This document shows, piece after piece, positions 25,317-33,226 of a stretch of 46,182 nucleotides of DNA; positions within the stretch are counted from its first letter, which is position 1; every line of letters begins with the position of its first letter. The stretch spans positions 1 through 46,182 of the forward strand of contig CAMYYY010000020.1 in NCBI GenBank assembly GCA_947303715.1. The letters run 5' to 3'. Below the pieces are notes generated by a model. The model was given only the letters and a program-made list of their open reading frames with translations, ran no database searches and had not been told where the DNA came from. The stretch comes from an uncultured Bacteroidales bacterium (lineage in GTDB: Bacteria > Bacteroidota > Bacteroidia > Bacteroidales > Bacteroidaceae). A program made the position numbers and the translations under genes.

Positions 25317-26294
25317 TCATAGGGAATAGGAAAAGTTCATAGAAAGGGAGTTGGCAACGACGTTGTAGCGCCCGTAAGCCACGCCCACCTTGACACGGCT
25401 GACGTTGATGCCCGCGCCGAGGGAGAAGCCCGCCAACGAGCGTAAGCCCGAGGTAGAGGCAAGCTCGCGGTTGAGTTGCCCATTGAAGCCTACTGCCAGC
25501 CACGTTGTCTCAGTGGGGAACACATCGATGCCCACGATGAGATGGCGCAGCAGCAGCTCCTTCGTCGAGAGGCCCTCGGTACTGTAGAAGTCCTCAGCAC
25601 TCCAGTGGGTGAGGTTGGGTAGCGTCAGCGAGAAGCGCACAGGAGCGTGCGCCAGCCCTTTGCTGAAGCCCGCCACAAGGTTGAAAGGCAGCGGCTCGTG
25701 CGTGCCGTCATACGTCTTCACCTGCCCGCCCAGCTGGCGCGCCACGAGCGAGAAGCTGAAGTCCACATCGGGGTTGAAGTAGTTGAGGCCGAGGTCCACG
25801 CCCAGGGCGAGGGAATAGACGAGGTCGTAGTTGGAATAGATGAAACGCCCTGTGACGCCGCCCGACCACGCATCGCTGAGAGCGTAGCTGTAGGTTGCAG
25901 CCAGCGCCATGTCCTTTGCCGTAAAGGAGCCCGTGTCGGTACCCTCAACATCGGTACGACGCATGGAGCCGAAGCCCAGGTACTCAGCACCGAAAGCCAT
26001 TGCTGAACGGTCGGAAGGAGCGAAGTTGTACGTGGCTCCTGCCAGATTGCTTCCCGTCATATAGCTCATGTACTGCAGGCCCATCGTGCCAGGCGTCATG
26101 CCGATGAGCAATGCCGGATTGTGGAACGCCAGCGTGGGGTCGTCGTCATCGGCACTCACATTGTCGCCACCCAGCGCCGACGCATGGGCCGACACCGGCA
26201 GGCGCAGAAACTGGAAGGCCGAGCTGTTCTGCGCGGCGCCGCCCAACACGAAAAGGACGGACGCAAGGAGGAAAAAGTAACAACGTTTCATCAT
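25317..26294 (-). CDS. porQ: Type IX secretion system protein PorQ
   Basis: This 325-residue outer-membrane beta-barrel protein is predicted to have a signal peptide (CYFFLLASVLFVLGGAAQ). The N-terminal FLRLPVSAHASALGGDNVS and the DPTLAFHNPALL motif are typical of PorQ/PorV-like FadL-fold proteins, and strands continue to the C-terminal SMNFSYSL. In the type IX system PorQ acts with PorU, PorV and PorZ in cell-surface attachment of cargo. The gene precedes cmk and ispH. A second in-frame ATG at 26291 is equally possible as start. Confidence 0.88.
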   Translation of the reverse strand: MMKRCYFFLLASVLFVLGGAAQNSSAFQFLRLPVSAHASALGGDNVSADDDDPTLAFHNPALLIGMTPGTMGLQYMSYMTGSNLAGATYNFAPSDRSAMAFGAEYLGFGSMRRTDVEGTDTGSFTAKDMALAATYSYALSDAWSGGVTGRFIYSNYDLVYSLALGVDLGLNYFNPDVDFSFSLVARQLGGQVKTYDGTHEPLPFNLVAGFSKGLAHAPVRFSLTLPNLTHWSAEDFYSTEGLSTKELLLRHLIVGIDVFPTETTWLAVGFNGQLNRELASTSGLRSLAGFSLGAGINVSRVKVGVAYGRYNVVANSLSMNFSYSL

Positions 26295-26406
26295 ATTTCT
26301 CAGTTTTCGGCCGTAAAGATAGTGCTTTTTTATGCGAAAAAAACAAAAAACGCCCGAATTATGAAAAAAAAACCTTTTTAGTGTGCAACCAACGAAAAAA
26401 AAGTAT

Positions 26407-26414
26407 TACTTTTG
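26407..26414 (+). promoter_or_regulatory. -7 box for tonB
   Basis: TACTTTTG matches TAnnTTTG. The -33 element is weak. The box overlaps the upstream in-frame TTG, so the ATG at 26451 is the real start. Confidence 0.55.
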
Positions 26415-26450
26415 CCACAACGAAAATTAGCTAAAAAGAAAAATACAACT

Positions 26451-27140
26451 ATGGAAGTAAAAAAATCGAAAAGTGCCAATCTTGAAAACAAGAAGGGAAC
26501 ATGGATTCTGATGGGCCTTGTGGCCGTCTTCGCCCTCTTGTATGTGGCGTTCGAATGGACGCAGCATGAGAAGAAGTACGATGGCGACATCCTGGATGCC
26601 GGCGACATCGTGCTCGAAGAGGAAGTCATCCCCATCACGATGCCCGAAAAGAAGACCGTCCCCCCACCCCCACAGGCTGTCACGCAGGCTGAGGTGCTCA
26701 ACATCGTAGAAGACGATGCCGAAATCGAGGAAACCACCATCGCCTCTACCGACGACCAGGCAGAGTTCGTCGAAATCTCGGACGACGTGCCCATCGTAGT
26801 CGAAGAGCCCGAGGAGGAACAGCAGATCTTCCAGGTCGTAGAGAACATGCCTGAGTTCCCGGGCGGCACACAGGCGCTGCTGCAGTACCTGAAGAAGAAC
26901 ATCAAGTATCCCACCATCTGCCAGGAGCAGGGTATCCAGGGCCGCGTCGTCGTGCAGTTCGTCGTGAATAAGGACGGCTCCATCGTCGATCCCGAAGTCA
27001 TCAAGCCCATCAACCCCTATCTTGATAAGGAGGCCCTTCGCGTCGTCTCCACCATGCCGAAGTGGAAACCCGGTGAGCAGCGCGGCAAACCCGTTCGCGT
27101 GAAGTTCACGCTCCCCGTACAGTTCAAACTGAGCAACTAA
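26451..27140 (+). CDS. TonB-family energy transducer
   Basis: This 229-residue inner-membrane protein spans the periplasm and transmits energy to outer-membrane TonB-dependent transporters. A cytoplasmic start (MEVKKSKSANLENKKG) precedes one TM helix (TWILMGLVAVFALLYVAF). A proline- and acid-rich spacer with PPPPQ follows, then a C-terminal TonB domain of about 95 residues (ENMPEFPGGTQALLQYLKKN, IKYP, GRVVVQFVVNKDGSI, MPKWKPGEQRGKPV). That domain arrangement is usual for Bacteroidota TonB paralogues. A hairpin made of heptad repeats follows it. Confidence 0.9.
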   Translation: MEVKKSKSANLENKKGTWILMGLVAVFALLYVAFEWTQHEKKYDGDILDAGDIVLEEEVIPITMPEKKTVPPPPQAVTQAEVLNIVEDDAEIEETTIASTDDQAEFVEISDDVPIVVEEPEEEQQIFQVVENMPEFPGGTQALLQYLKKNIKYPTICQEQGIQGRVVVQFVVNKDGSIVDPEVIKPINPYLDKEALRVVSTMPKWKPGEQRGKPVRVKFTLPVQFKLSN

Positions 27141-27166
27141 GCCAACTGCATAAGTTAGAAATCTAG

Positions 27167-27229
27167 GAATTAGGAATTAGGAACTGACTCTGCGGCATGT
27201 AGCAAGTTCCTAATTCCTAATTCTTTTTT
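27167..27229 (+). terminator. Heptad-built terminator after tonB
   Basis: GAATTAGGAATTAGGAAC (27167-27184) pairs perfectly over 18 bp with 27206-27223, and TTTTTT follows (27224-27229). The arms are tandem AATTAGG heptads, so a repeat element here also forms a good intrinsic terminator. Confidence 0.75.
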
Positions 27230-27300
27230 CCACTTCAAACATTCCTCATTTCTATTTTTTCAATTTATAATTTATAATTCTTAATTCTATAATTCACAAA

Positions 27301-28284
27301 ATGTTTTCTCCCCAGCAACTGCTTCAGAAAGTCAACACACACCTCGACAGCCTCGGCTATCTGCACGAGCCCGAGAACCTCTACCAACCCGTGCGCTACG
27401 TCCTCTCGATGGGCGGTAAGCGCCTGCGCCCCGTGCTAATGCTGATGGCATACAACCTCTACCGCTCCGACGTCGATGCCATCCTCGATCCCGCCTGCGC
27501 CATCGAAATGTACCACAACTTCACCCTCCTGCACGACGACCTCATGGACCGTGCCGACGTACGACGCGGTAAGCCTACTGTGCATCGCCGCTGGAACGAC
27601 AATACAGCCATCCTCTCAGGCGACGTCATGCTCTCGCTCGCCATGAGCTACATGACGCACGTGGATGACACCCGCCTACGCCCCGTCATGGACACATTCA
27701 TCCGTGCTACCATCGAAATCGACGACGGACAGCAGTTGGACATGGACTTCGAACAACGCGACGATGTCACCCAAGCCGAGTACATCGAGATGATACGCTT
27801 GAAGACCAGCGTGCTGCTCGGCTGCAGTATGAAAATCGGCGCCCTGCTTGCCGGCGCATCTGACGACGATGCCGACAACCTCTACAAGACGGGTGAACAG
27901 ATGGGACTGGCCTTCCAGCTTCACGACGACTACCTCGACGTCTATGGCGACCCTGCCACTTTCGGCAAGAAGGTGGGCGGCGACATCCTCTGTAACAAGA
28001 AGACCTTCCTCTACGTCAAGGCCATGCAGCTTGCCGACGACCTGCAGCGCCGCGACCTGCAGCACTGGTTCGCGACGTCCGACCCCGACCCACTCTTCTC
28101 TGAGACAAAGATTGCTGCCGTCACCCGCATCTACACCGACCTCGACTTGCCCGTTATCTGCCGCACCCACGAGGACGAATTCTACCGTCTCGCGCACGCG
28201 CATCTGAATAAGGTATCTGTCCCTGACGAGGCAAAGAATGTCCTCCGTGCCTATCTGGCCTCGTTGATGGAGCGTACCGTCTGA
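27301..28284 (+). CDS. Polyprenyl diphosphate synthase (trans-isoprenyl)
   Basis: This 327-residue class I enzyme elongates allylic diphosphates with IPP, for menaquinone side chains or a similar product. It has the GGKRLRPVL motif, the first aspartate-rich motif HDDLMDRADVRRGKPTVHRR and the second, FQLHDDYLDVYGDPATFGKK. Chain length cannot be read reliably. It lies 13 nt before tatD. The ~160-nt region before it holds the tonB terminator and AT-rich spacer. Confidence 0.93.
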   Translation: MFSPQQLLQKVNTHLDSLGYLHEPENLYQPVRYVLSMGGKRLRPVLMLMAYNLYRSDVDAILDPACAIEMYHNFTLLHDDLMDRADVRRGKPTVHRRWNDNTAILSGDVMLSLAMSYMTHVDDTRLRPVMDTFIRATIEIDDGQQLDMDFEQRDDVTQAEYIEMIRLKTSVLLGCSMKIGALLAGASDDDADNLYKTGEQMGLAFQLHDDYLDVYGDPATFGKKVGGDILCNKKTFLYVKAMQLADDLQRRDLQHWFATSDPDPLFSETKIAAVTRIYTDLDLPVICRTHEDEFYRLAHAHLNKVSVPDEAKNVLRAYLASLMERTV

Positions 28285-28297
28285 GAGGATTCCACGC

Positions 28298-29128
28298 ATG
28301 ATTATCGACACTCATACGCATATCTACACGGAGGAGTTCGATGCCGACCGTGCTGACGTCGTTGCACGCGCTCTTGAGGCCGGCGTAGGCATCATGCTCC
28401 TGCCAAACATCAACGCCGAGTCCATCGCCCCTCTGCTGGACACCTGCCACAAGTGGCCCGACGTCTGCCACCCCCTCATAGGCCTCCACCCCGAGGACGT
28501 CCGCGAGGACTACGCCGCCGTGCTGGAAGATATGAAAAAGCCCTTTTTAGGTCAACAAGTGGATGCAACCCTTTCACAGCGTGTCGACTCGTTGACTTGT
28601 AGACTTGTCGACTCTTTCATCGGCATTGGCGAAGTGGGGCTGGACTTCTACTGGGACACAACTTACAAGGCAGAACAATTGCGCGCCTTTGAGCAGCAGT
28701 TAGGCTGGGCTACAACGTATCGCCTGCCCGTTGTCATACATCAGCGAGCCGCCTTTGACGAACTCTATTCCCTCATGGAGAAATACCGCAACGAGGCCCT
28801 GAAAGGCATCTTCCATTGCTTCGGCGGCACAGCGGAGGAAGCCGAGAAGCTGCTCTCTTTCCCTGGTTTCATGCTCGGCATAGGCGGTACGGTGACCTAC
28901 AAGAAATCCACACTACCCAACGTACTGCGCCAGTCCGTTCCCCTCAGCCGCATTGTTGTGGAAACCGATGCACCCTATCTGGCTCCCGTTCCGCATCGTG
29001 GGCAGCGCAACGAGCCTTCCTTCATTGCCGACACGGTTCGCCGGCTAGCCGATATCTACAGCACGACTCCCGAAGCCGTTGCCGAGCAGACAGCTGCCAA
29101 TACCCGCACGCTCTTCCCTACCCTATAA
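28298..29128 (+). CDS. TatD-family metal-dependent DNase
   Basis: This 276-residue TIM-barrel hydrolase has the metal-binding set of TatD enzymes: IIDTHTHIY at the start, GIGEVGLDFYWD, VIHQRAAFDE, GIFHCFGGTAEEAE and VETDAPYLAP near the end. TatD proteins are 3'-5' exonucleases linked to DNA repair and turnover. Residues about 85-106 (GQQVDATLSQRVDSLTCRLV) come from an in-frame octad element just before the GIGEVGLD strand, where relatives have only a short loop. Confidence 0.92.
   Translation: MIIDTHTHIYTEEFDADRADVVARALEAGVGIMLLPNINAESIAPLLDTCHKWPDVCHPLIGLHPEDVREDYAAVLEDMKKPFLGQQVDATLSQRVDSLTCRLVDSFIGIGEVGLDFYWDTTYKAEQLRAFEQQLGWATTYRLPVVIHQRAAFDELYSLMEKYRNEALKGIFHCFGGTAEEAEKLLSFPGFMLGIGGTVTYKKSTLPNVLRQSVPLSRIVVETDAPYLAPVPHRGQRNEPSFIADTVRRLADIYSTTPEAVAEQTAANTRTLFPTL
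28550..28614 (+). repeat. Facing octad element inside tatD
   Basis: GGTCAACAAGT (28550-28560) faces inverted units GTCGACTC, GTTGACTT, GTAGACTT and GTCGACTC (28583-28614) across about 22 nt. It is 65 bp long and of the same family as the element in mfd. Confidence 0.8.
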
Positions 29129-29173
29129 CATTTATCTTCAGCATAAAAAGGATATCCGCAACATATCGTTACG

Positions 29174-29216
29174 GACAAAAAACAAAAGAAGGGGATTCAT
29201 CACGAACTCCCTTCTT
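29174..29216 (-). terminator. Intrinsic terminator of tRNA-Asp
   Basis: The stem AAGAAGGG/CCCTTCTT (29186-29193 with 29209-29216) is followed on the minus strand by a T-rich run (TTGTTTTTTG). It begins four bases beyond the tRNA 3' end. Confidence 0.8.
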
Positions 29217-29219
29217 CTG

Positions 29220-29294
29220 CGGTGCGTACGGGACTCGAACCCGTGACCTCCTGCGTGACAGGCAGGCATTCTAACCAGGCTGAACTAACGCACC
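29220..29294 (-). tRNA. tRNA-Asp (GTC)
   Basis: On the minus strand a cloverleaf can be drawn: acceptor GGTGCGT/ACGCACC, a D-arm with GGTTAGAAT, anticodon stem CCTGC/GCAGG around CTGTCAC (anticodon GTC), and T-arm ACGGGTTCGAGTCCCGT. The discriminator base is G (29220) and CCA is not encoded. A promoter lies upstream and a terminator directly downstream, so it is a single-gene unit. Confidence 0.95.
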
Positions 29295-29370
29295 AATCTA
29301 ACTATCTAAAACTATTATGAAAACGCTTTTTACACTTTTCTTTTGCGCTTGTCCTCCCGGATTGCGGTTG

Positions 29371-29400
29371 CAAAGGTACGCACTTTTTTTGTACCTGCAA
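29371..29400 (-). promoter_or_regulatory. Promoter of tRNA-Asp
   Basis: On the minus strand TTG (29398-29400), a 19-nt gap and TACCTTTG (29371-29378) match the Bacteroidota consensus. The expected 5' leader is about 70 nt. Confidence 0.75.
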
Positions 29401-29419
29401 GCGTTTTTCGGTTTTTTTT

Positions 29420-29923
29420 TCAAAAAAAACGCTGCACAACCACCAAATCGTGCTTTTTGCCTTCTGCGACTACCCACTCCGGCAAAACGGCTACTTCTGT
29501 AAAGCCCATCTTTTCAAACAAATGGCGGCAGGCGGCATTGTCGGCAAATATCTGGCAAAAAATCATGCGCAGTCCCAACGTGTGGGCAGCATAGTCACAG
29601 AGCAACGTGAGCGCCTCTTGCCCCACGCCTCGTCCGCGGCAAGTGCTATCAACCAACAGCCCCAGTTCGGCGCGCCCGTCAAGGGGGCTGAAGTTAAACA
29701 AATCGACAATGGCTTCTGCCTCCCCACCCTTGCTGGGCTGCACCATCAGACGCAGTTGCTTCTCGGCAAAGAAATCGTTCTTACACGTGAGTATATACTG
29801 CTTGAGCGCATAGCGCGAATATGGCATGTGGCACGACGACACCGTCCAGACTTCAGGATCGTTTTCCAAGCGAAACAGCAAGTCGAGGTCTTCGGGTTCA
29901 GGAGCGCGGAGGAAATAGGACAT
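29420..29923 (-). CDS. GNAT-family N-acetyltransferase
   Basis: This 167-residue acetyltransferase resembles the RimJ/RimL-type branch. It begins YFLRAPEPEDLDLLFRLEND, has the acetyl-CoA loop CRGRGVGQEAL, and ends with IFADNAACRHLFEKMGFTEV. The substrate (protein N-terminus or small molecule) cannot be told. The stretch QPSKGGEAEA in a loop may be another G-rich element insert but is too diverged to be sure. Heptads of AATTAGG type separate it from the downstream end of the glycosyltransferase gene. Confidence 0.88.
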   Translation of the reverse strand: MSYFLRAPEPEDLDLLFRLENDPEVWTVSSCHMPYSRYALKQYILTCKNDFFAEKQLRLMVQPSKGGEAEAIVDLFNFSPLDGRAELGLLVDSTCRGRGVGQEALTLLCDYAAHTLGLRMIFCQIFADNAACRHLFEKMGFTEVAVLPEWVVAEGKKHDLVVVQRFF

Positions 29924-29937
29924 ATAGAATGATAAAA

Positions 29938-29968
29938 TTAGGAATGAGGAATTAAGAATGAGGAATTA
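29938..29968 (+). repeat. AATTAGG heptads
   Basis: Tandem 7-nt units AATTAGG, AATGAGG, AATTAAG and AATGAGG lie between the GNAT start and the glycosyltransferase stop. Confidence 0.65.
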
Positions 29969-31153
29969 TTGTTTTCCCAATACGAAGCTTTCATGGATAA
30001 GCATTCCCGTACGGGCAGACCAAGTGCCAAGCCGCAAATTACTATCGGCTGTAGCAGCAAGGTTGCGCAGAATAGTACCGTAGCTATAGCTGTCGGTATC
30101 ATAGACTACCATATCATGCGATTCCCAAAGGTCAGGATGCGAGAGATGCCCTTCAGGCAGCATCTCCCCCGTGCCCTGAATACAGGTAAAGGGGACAGAC
30201 GGATAGCGATGCTGATAGAGGGCCGTGGCTTCGCGCAGCATCTCCTCGCTTCCCACGAACAGGGGACGATAGGCCGCAGCCTCATTCCCGGAACGTTTTT
30301 CGCGACGGAACTGATTGCCGATATAGGCGAAGGCCGAGCGAATCCAGATGGCGGCGCTGATTGGCAGCGAAACCAACAAGCCGTAACGATGGAAATGCTT
30401 GTTGAAGAAAAGCTGCATAGCATTGTAGAACGTATAGACGTAGCGGAAGGAGGTCTTCTGGGTACTCTCGCCCTTATAGTGGAGGATAGGCGAAGGGCTG
30501 TAGTAGTTCTTGTAACCCTCCTTCAGCAAGCGATAGGAGAGGTCGATGTCCTCGCCATACATAAAGAAGGTCTCATCGAGCAGTCCGACTTTGTCTAAGG
30601 CTTCGCGGCGCAGCATCATGTAGGCTCCAGAGATAATCTCTATTTCGTTTTCAACATTCTCGTCGAGATAGCGCATATAATATCGCCCGAAGGTGCGACT
30701 GCGGGGGAAGAGCTTCGTCAGGCCAGACATCTTGCAGAACGCCACGAAGGGTGTGGGCAATCCGCGTCGCGACTCCAAGGCAAAACTGCCGTCGGTACGC
30801 AGCATGCGTGTGCCCGAGCCTCCTGCATCGGGGTGGCTATCCATCAGACGCACGCTATCAGCCAGCGTCTGCTCAGCAACGATTGTATCCGGATTCAACA
30901 GCAGCACATAGCGCCCCGTCGATTGACGGATGGCCTGATTGTTGGCACGCGCAAAGCCCACATTCTCCGTATTGCAGATGTAATGGACCTGCGGATAGCG
31001 CTCTTTAAAATAAGGTATGGAGCCGTCGGAAGAGACATTATCAACCACAAACACTTCGTAATCGAAGGGGCACACGGAGCGGAATACCGCATCGAGGCAT
31101 TGCTCCACATAGTACTTGACGTTGTAGTTGACAATGATAATCGAGAGATCCAT
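29966..31153 (-). CDS. Glycosyltransferase family 2 protein
   Basis: This 395-residue enzyme has a GT-A fold at the N-terminus: LSIIIVNYNVKYYVEQCLDA, the nucleotide-binding FVVDNVSSDGS, the LLLNPDT (DXD-like) motif and FFMYGEDIDLSYRL, typical of rhamnosyl- or related transferases that build cell-surface glycans. A hydrophobic stretch at about 255-280 may touch the membrane. The C-terminal ~110 residues (PLFVGSEEMLREATALYQHR onward) form an extra domain I cannot name. Its start shares a base with the stop of the membrane-protein gene, indicating coupling with that gene and recR. Confidence 0.92.
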   Translation of the reverse strand: MDLSIIIVNYNVKYYVEQCLDAVFRSVCPFDYEVFVVDNVSSDGSIPYFKERYPQVHYICNTENVGFARANNQAIRQSTGRYVLLLNPDTIVAEQTLADSVRLMDSHPDAGGSGTRMLRTDGSFALESRRGLPTPFVAFCKMSGLTKLFPRSRTFGRYYMRYLDENVENEIEIISGAYMMLRREALDKVGLLDETFFMYGEDIDLSYRLLKEGYKNYYSPSPILHYKGESTQKTSFRYVYTFYNAMQLFFNKHFHRYGLLVSLPISAAIWIRSAFAYIGNQFRREKRSGNEAAAYRPLFVGSEEMLREATALYQHRYPSVPFTCIQGTGEMLPEGHLSHPDLWESHDMVVYDTDSYSYGTILRNLAATADSNLRLGTWSARTGMLIHESFVLGKQ

Positions 31154-31683
31154 CAGCTTTCCTCTTTCGTTTCCGTTTCCTCGTCTAGCTGAATAACCTC
31201 CTCTGTTTCCTTCGGTTCCGTCACAGGTGATTCAGGCAGAGGCTCCTCCTTCATTGTCAGTTCTGTAGCAACGCCTTCTTTTGTAGGCCAGCAAAACAGC
31301 GAAGCGATAACGCCGATGAGGGCGCAGTAGCCACACATATTGTCAGCCGTCATGTAATAGACCGAGATATTCACCAACACTACTGTCACGAACATGGCCA
31401 GACGAATCTCGCTCCACTTCACATAGCGACGGCGGCGTGCCGTATCATCGTCCATATATACCATACGAATGAGCGCTTTGTGGAAAGACTTCAACGCCAC
31501 AGGCGTAAGGACAACTGCCAGCAGGATGCCAGCACTCTCGGCTATATAAACGGCTGAGACATTGCCTACCAGCTCCCCTTTTACAAAAACATGCGTTTCG
31601 TATAGTACCACCAGCAACACAGCCAACAACACGTAGGCCACGAATTCCCAGCGGAGGCGACGGAGTATTTGTTGATTAGTCAT
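31153..31683 (-). CDS. Four-TM membrane protein in the recR-GT2 operon
   Basis: I do not recognise a named family. The 176-residue protein starts MTNQQILRRLRWEFVAY and has about four TM helices (AYVLLAVLLVVLYE, ESAGILLAVVLTPVAL, LAMFVTVVLVNISVYYM, YCALIGVIASLFCW) and an acidic, Pro/Glu-rich C-terminal tail (TEPKETEEVIQLDEETE). An upstream ATG at 31704, overlapping the recR stop, would add seven residues. Its tight position between recR and the GT2 gene is the only functional hint. Confidence 0.75.
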   Translation of the reverse strand: MTNQQILRRLRWEFVAYVLLAVLLVVLYETHVFVKGELVGNVSAVYIAESAGILLAVVLTPVALKSFHKALIRMVYMDDDTARRRRYVKWSEIRLAMFVTVVLVNISVYYMTADNMCGYCALIGVIASLFCWPTKEGVATELTMKEEPLPESPVTEPKETEEVIQLDEETETKEES

Positions 31684-31700
31684 AGAATTGAGTTTTAATT

Positions 31701-32321
31701 TCATCTTGATGAGCCATCGAAGGGGGTACGGTTGATGAGTGAGCGACCCAGCGTTGCCTCGTCGGTATATTGCAGCTCGTCGCCCACAGAGAGGCCACGC
31801 GAGAGCACAGACAGCCTGACATTAAAGGGTGACAGCTTGCGGTAGAGGTAATAGTTTGTCGTGTCGCCCTCCATCGTAGAGCTAAGGGCAAAAATCACCT
31901 CCTCTACCCCTCCGGCGCGTACCCGCTCCACGAGGCTGTCAATCTCAAGGTCGGCAGGGCCGATACCATCCATAGGCGAGATAACGCCCCCCAGCACGTG
32001 ATAGAGCCCACGATAAATGCCCGTATTCTCAAGGGCGATGACGTCGCGCACGGTTTCCACGACACACACCATCGAGCCGTCGCGACGCGGATTGGCGCAA
32101 ATCTCACAGGTATCCGTGTCCGAAATATTGTGGCAAACATGACAATAACGCACCCCATGCCGCAGTTCCGTTAGAGCCGAGCTCAGCGCATCCGCCTCTG
32201 CCACAGGCTGGCGCAACAGATGGAGTACCAGACGCAACGCCGTCCGTCTTCCAATGCCCGGCAGCTTCGCCAGTTCGCCTACTGCACGCTCCAAAAGTAC
32301 CGATGAATACTGGTCTAACAT
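31701..32321 (-). CDS. recR: Recombination mediator RecR
   Basis: RecR, 206 residues, works with RecF/RecO to load RecA on gapped DNA. It has the helix-hairpin-helix [20 protein letters not shown], a zinc finger with [16 protein letters not shown], the Toprim stretch [14 protein letters not shown], and [16 protein letters not shown] place the start at ATG 32321 ([14 protein letters not shown]), the usual RecR beginning; the longer frame starts within the promoter -7 box. Motif order and length are normal. Confidence 0.95.
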   Translation of the reverse strand: MLDQYSSVLLERAVGELAKLPGIGRRTALRLVLHLLRQPVAEADALSSALTELRHGVRYCHVCHNISDTDTCEICANPRRDGSMVCVVETVRDVIALENTGIYRGLYHVLGGVISPMDGIGPADLEIDSLVERVRAGGVEEVIFALSSTMEGDTTNYYLYRKLSPFNVRLSVLSRGLSVGDELQYTDEATLGRSLINRTPFDGSSR

Positions 32322-32354
32322 CCGATTCTGAAGTCTTTCCTTCGATTTTGCGTG

Positions 32355-32362
32355 CAAAGATA
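32355..32362 (-). promoter_or_regulatory. -7 box for recR
   Basis: The minus-strand TATCTTTG matches TAnnTTTG, about 34 nt above the RecR start. No good -33 was seen. It faces the engB promoter box at 32385. Confidence 0.5.
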
Positions 32363-32384
32363 CGGATAATTCAAAGAAAAACCC

Positions 32385-32392
32385 TACCTTTG
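32385..32392 (+). promoter_or_regulatory. -7 box for engB
   Basis: TACCTTTG matches the consensus. It overlaps the GTG that opens the longest frame, so the ATG at 32422 is the start. The -33 is weak. Confidence 0.55.
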
Positions 32393-32421
32393 TGCCGAAA
32401 ATCTATAGCATCCCCCTGTTC

Positions 32422-33024
32422 ATGGAGATAAAAAGCGCCACCTTCGTCATCAGCAACACCGACATTTCCCGCTGTCCGCAGGACGGACTGCCCGAATACG
32501 CTTTCATAGGCCGTTCGAATGTCGGAAAGTCGAGCCTCATCAACATGCTCACCCGTCGGAACGGGCTGGCCATGACTTCCTCCACCCCAGGCAAGACGAT
32601 GCTCATCAACCATTTCCTCATTAACAACGCTTGGTATATTGTCGATCTCCCAGGCTACGGCTACGCCAGTCGAGGCAAAGCAGAGCGCGAACGACTGCAA
32701 CGCATCATCGAGAGCTACATCCTCGGCCGTATGCAGATGACCAATCTTTTCCTACTCATCGACAGCCGCCATGCACCCTTGCCCATCGACCTTGAATTCA
32801 TCGAATGGCTGGGCGAAAACGAGGTGCCCTTCTCCATTGTCTTCACGAAAGCCGATAAGCTGAGCCGAAGCGGGCTGCAATCGAACGTCAAAGCCTACCT
32901 CGAAAAGCTCTCCGAGCAATGGGAGGAACTGCCGCCCTATTTCGTCACCTCCGCCGAGAAGGGCACGGGACGCGAGGAGCTGCTGGACTATATTGCCCAA
33001 ATCAACGCCTCGCTCAAGGAATAA
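32422..33024 (+). CDS. engB: Ribosome-biogenesis GTPase EngB/YsxC
   Basis: This 200-residue TRAFAC GTPase assists 50S subunit assembly. It shows G1 [14 protein letters not shown], the G2 threonine region [13 protein letters not shown]3 [16 protein letters not shown]4 [10 protein letters not shown] and G5 [12 protein letters not shown]. The upstream in-frame extension ([10 protein letters not shown]) is rejected because it begins in the promoter. It is divergent from recR. Confidence 0.96.
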   Translation: MEIKSATFVISNTDISRCPQDGLPEYAFIGRSNVGKSSLINMLTRRNGLAMTSSTPGKTMLINHFLINNAWYIVDLPGYGYASRGKAERERLQRIIESYILGRMQMTNLFLLIDSRHAPLPIDLEFIEWLGENEVPFSIVFTKADKLSRSGLQSNVKAYLEKLSEQWEELPPYFVTSAEKGTGREELLDYIAQINASLKE

Positions 33025-33079
33025 CGCTAAAAAACGTAAAAAAACTCGCTGGGATGCGGATTTTTCAAAACTAAATTCC

Positions 33080-33087
33080 TACCTTTG
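33080..33087 (+). promoter_or_regulatory. -7 box for rho with long leader
   Basis: TACCTTTG matches the consensus; the -33 is not clear. The leader to ATG 33227 is about 130 nt and holds a GC-rich GGGC/GCCC hairpin near 33156-33167. Autoregulation of rho through its leader is known in other bacteria; here it is only a possibility. Confidence 0.5.
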
Positions 33088-33226
33088 CGCATCCAATTTA
33101 GGAAACGGCCTGTAAAGACCAACCAAATCCACAATTAAAAGAAAAAAAATCGGGCTCGGGCTTCGCCCGCCAAACATCTTCCGTAGAGGAGATAGTATGT
33201 AATGCCCTATTCACACATGTATCTTT

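Noticed and set aside
29317..29502. 61-codon open frame beside tRNA-Asp
   Set aside because: It overlaps the tRNA promoter region and the end of the GNAT gene on the other strand; only its first residues look signal-like.
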